Below, in pieces: positions 4,956-5,260 of a stretch of DNA of 5,260 nt. This DNA comes from Nitrospirota bacterium (lineage in GTDB: Bacteria; Nitrospirota; Nitrospiria; Nitrospirales; Nitrospiraceae): contig JACQCB010000052.1 of NCBI GenBank assembly GCA_016201805.1, forward strand, positions 1 through 5,260. The letters are read 5' to 3'. Made by a program: the position numbers and the translations under genes. Each line of letters opens with the position of its first letter. The stretch's first letter is position 1. The notes beneath the pieces are model-generated. The model ran no database searches. It was given only the letters and a program-made list of their open reading frames with translations, and had not been told where the DNA came from.

Positions 4956-5260
4956 CGCGCTGGTTATCTTCGCCAAGGCGCCGATTCCAGGACTTGTCAA
5001 AACGCGTCTCTGCCCTCCGCTGACTCCGGACGAAGCGGCCACGCTGCAAGGCAGCCTGGTGCTGGACGTAGCGGAACGGAGCCGCAGCGCCAGCCGCCTC
5101 GATCGCTTTCTCGCCTGTACCCCGTCGCGCGAGCACGTCTTTTTCAAAATCCTGGAGGAGCGCCAGGGCCTGACGCTCATAGACCAGGTCGGAGACGACC
5201 TCGGCTCGCGTATGGGCAGGGCCTTTCAGGAAGTCTTTGCGAAGGGCTACAAACGGGTTG
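4921..5260 (+). CDS. 5' part of a TIGR04282-type (rSAM/selenodomain-associated) transferase 1
   Basis: The frame opens at ATG 4921 and runs off the window after 113 codons. The core ALVIFAKAPIPGLVKTRL at 13-30, with CPPLTPDEAATL after it and QVGDDLGSRMGRAF at 89-102, is characteristic of this GT-A-like family, which is often annotated as arsenosugar biosynthesis glycosyltransferase. The KTRL motif resembles the nucleotide-binding loop of sugar nucleotidyltransferases. The family typically sits beside TIGR04283 proteins, as here, so the two probably act in one pathway; the substrate is not known from this sequence. An in-frame TGA at 4903-4905 means ATG 4921 is the first usable start. Residues 2-11 (NQSPNRNSPN) precede the conserved core and are encoded by the right arm of the 8-bp repeat. 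Only weak purine-rich sequence (gaagtgag, 4904-4911) lies upstream, so the ribosome binding site may have been altered by the repeat. Confidence 0.88.
   Translation, partial: MNQSPNRNSPNSALVIFAKAPIPGLVKTRLCPPLTPDEAATLQGSLVLDVAERSRSASRLDRFLACTPSREHVFFKILEERQGLTLIDQVGDDLGSRMGRAFQEVFAKGYKRV

Overview
The window looks like chromosomal sequence from a GC-rich bacterium. The gene style, the proteins and the short-period intergenic repeats resemble Nitrospira (Nitrospirota). That placement is an inference from memory of such genomes, held at moderate confidence. All supported genes lie on the + strand with short gaps or overlaps, so most of the window reads as a polycistronic cluster. Long minus-strand open frames are GC-driven shadows.

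Layout: (1) 1-684, 3' part of a protein with ATP-grasp-like sequence character. (2) 759-1106, a small glutaredoxin/GST-N-type thioredoxin-fold protein with a CPEC motif. (3) 1137-2288, a KamA-family radical SAM aminomutase with a complete cluster motif, PLP lysine and lysine-binding aspartates. (4) 2285-2446, a short remnant holding the N-terminus of a resident dCTP deaminase, coupled to kamA by an ATGA overlap. (5) 2449-3618, a full-length, clearly AT-richer dCTP deaminase of the two-domain type, preceded by a plausible sigma70-like promoter and a strong Shine-Dalgarno. (6) 3633-4079, a four-helix membrane protein of unknown function. (7) 4100-4870, a TIGR04283-type family 2 glycosyltransferase. 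(8) 4921-5260 and beyond, the 5' part of a TIGR04282-type transferase. Genes 7 and 8 belong to two families that commonly sit together (rSAM/selenodomain-associated transferases 2 and 1).

Two things stand out. First, the dCTP deaminase locus looks like an orthologous replacement caught in the act. The first ~34 codons of the native gene remain, and immediately downstream sits a foreign-composition homologue with its own promoter and ribosome binding site. The last ~15 codons of that homologue look native again. Second, the window holds three separate repeat elements at 658-744, 4251-4342 and 4873-4955. Each is built of degenerate 7- or 8-bp tandem units arranged as two opposed arms, and each enters a reading frame. 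One supplies the C-terminal tail and stop codon of gene 1. One adds about 31 in-frame residues inside the glycosyltransferase. One surrounds the start codon of the last gene and encodes its N-terminal leader. They resemble, in behaviour only, cyanobacterial heptameric STRRs and Rickettsia palindromic elements. I found no RNA genes, CRISPR array, transposase or convincing intrinsic terminator.
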